Source: Branchiostoma belcheri
Lineage: Eukaryota; Chordata; Leptocardii; Amphioxiformes; Branchiostomatidae
Assembly (NCBI RefSeq): GCF_001625305.1
Contig: NW_017804531.1
Span: 888,226 to 952,225, forward strand
Direction: 5' to 3'
Length of the DNA: 64,000 nt
The notes below the pieces were generated by a model. It ran no database searches, was not told the DNA's origin, and saw only the letters and a list, made by a program, of their open reading frames with translations. The number at the start of each line of letters is the position of its first letter. Position 1 is the stretch's first letter. This document shows positions 63,230-64,000 of the stretch, in pieces. Position numbers and translations under genes: made by a program.

Positions 63230-63485
63230 TGCACTGGTGATTTTTTTATATTCCAACATTTCAGGACAAGACATGATGACGGCACACTCAAGTTATATCA
63301 ACTTATCTTATGCCGCCACCAACGCAGAGGACAAATACAGGACAGGACAATACTCATTTTCACTTGAGGAAAGTCGTGTAAAGTGCCTTTCCCAAGGGCA
63401 CAAGATCGGTGGCATGTCAGGACTCGAACCCGGGACCTCTTGGTTACGAGTCGAGCACTCTGCCGTTATGCCACACGACCCTACT
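63230..63485 (-). repeat. tRNA-derived SINE (family B), full copy
   Basis: The minus-strand head GGGTCGTGTGGCATAACGGC AGAGTGCTCG holds an A box; a Thr-like CGT sits in the anticodon arm (CTCGTAACC); CCGGGTTCGAGTCC is the B box. It continues through CTTGTGCCCTTGGGAAAGGC and ends in a TTTTTTATA/TTTATT tail on the complementary side. There is no acceptor-stem match, so it is a SINE and not a tRNA gene. Confidence 0.85.
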
Positions 63486-64000
63486 AGTGATTATTGAGAT
63501 ACTGTGCAAAGCAATATCAAGGAATGACCAAAATATGGCAAATAATGTTTTTCCAGACACTCTTAGCATTTGCAAACTAGCTTTAAGGTTTTATTTGTTG
63601 TTCAATGAAGAAGATAACACATTGTAGCTATGAGCACATGTTGTACTCTGTACTACATTGTATTTGATAAAGAAGTGAAAATTGAGTCCCTGCATTGTTG
63701 GTAGTCCATCACTATAGCAGGGATGTAAATGTACCATAAATGTATATATTAAGTCATGATACAACCAATACAAGTAGTTGAGGGAAGTCTTGCCTTATAA
63801 TTGTATTGCAGTGAGTACAACCTCTTTCCATTGAAGTGTAAAAATGCATAGAACAGCATTTTGCTGTAGGAACTGTGTGGATTTAACAAAAAAATTACAA
63901 CCCCAGTATTTCAATTATGTAATACCAACTTTTGAGGACAAGTATACTTCAGAAAGAAGCCATAAAATATCCATTATTTGTCATTAACATTTTTAATACT
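63486..64000. other. noncoding stretch at window end
   Basis: AT-rich, with no exon, RNA gene or repeat family recognised. Confidence 0.35.

Noticed and set aside
63410..63482. tRNA-Thr-like gene
   Set aside because: A and B boxes and an anticodon arm are seen, but the acceptor stem does not pair and the sequence continues into a SINE body that is repeated at 50.9 kb.

Overview
The window looks like animal nuclear DNA, most probably from a lancelet (amphioxus, Branchiostoma). It has small exons with GT-AG introns, tRNA-derived SINEs, a non-LTR retrotransposon, many short palindromic MITEs and microsatellites. A GC-rich 50-bp minisatellite module recurs at eight loci; from memory it resembles the 'mirage' minisatellites of amphioxus. 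The species call is inference. Two runs of N (17496-18003 and 37567-38530) are assembly gaps. Most long open frames are accidental, made by microsatellites, tandem repeats or the gaps.

Two genes and one dead retroelement can be read.
(1) Minus strand, about 16.2 kb down to 6.07 kb: the 5' part of an unrecognised gene for a small one-pass membrane protein. It has a short Ser/Thr/Pro-rich N-terminus, one membrane segment and a very Cys-rich tail. Four exons are proposed, all phase 0; the 3' end is not found.
(2) Minus strand, 18.0-20.5 kb: a non-LTR retrotransposon with the end of its endonuclease and a reverse transcriptase, broken by one stop and one frameshift and cut by the first gap.
(3) Plus strand, 34344-57541: a complete alpha-carbonic anhydrase gene of the secreted or GPI-anchored type. 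Eight coding positions join in phase to a protein of about 320 residues with the zinc ligands, proton-shuttle His, gatekeeper Thr and disulfide Cys pair present.

The carbonic anhydrase gene is the most interesting part. The exon carrying the third zinc ligand exists in two intact, diverged copies (5a and 5b) with the same phases. They differ at the position that lines the CO2 pocket, which suggests alternative active sites. Exons 7 and 8 each have a decayed copy just upstream. A U2 snRNA 5'-end fragment lies just after the 5b donor. Exons 3 and 8 are each preceded by the same inserted repeat, which seems to supply the splice-acceptor context.

Layout: 1-6 kb noncoding with SINE and diverged duplications; 6-16 kb Cys-rich gene with many repeats in its introns; 17-21 kb MITE, gap and LINE; 21-33 kb gene-free repeats; 33.6-57.6 kb carbonic anhydrase with two large repeat-filled introns (7.8 and 10.5 kb); 57.7-64 kb gene-free repeats, including three tandem 365-bp units, a minisatellite module, a MITE and a SINE.
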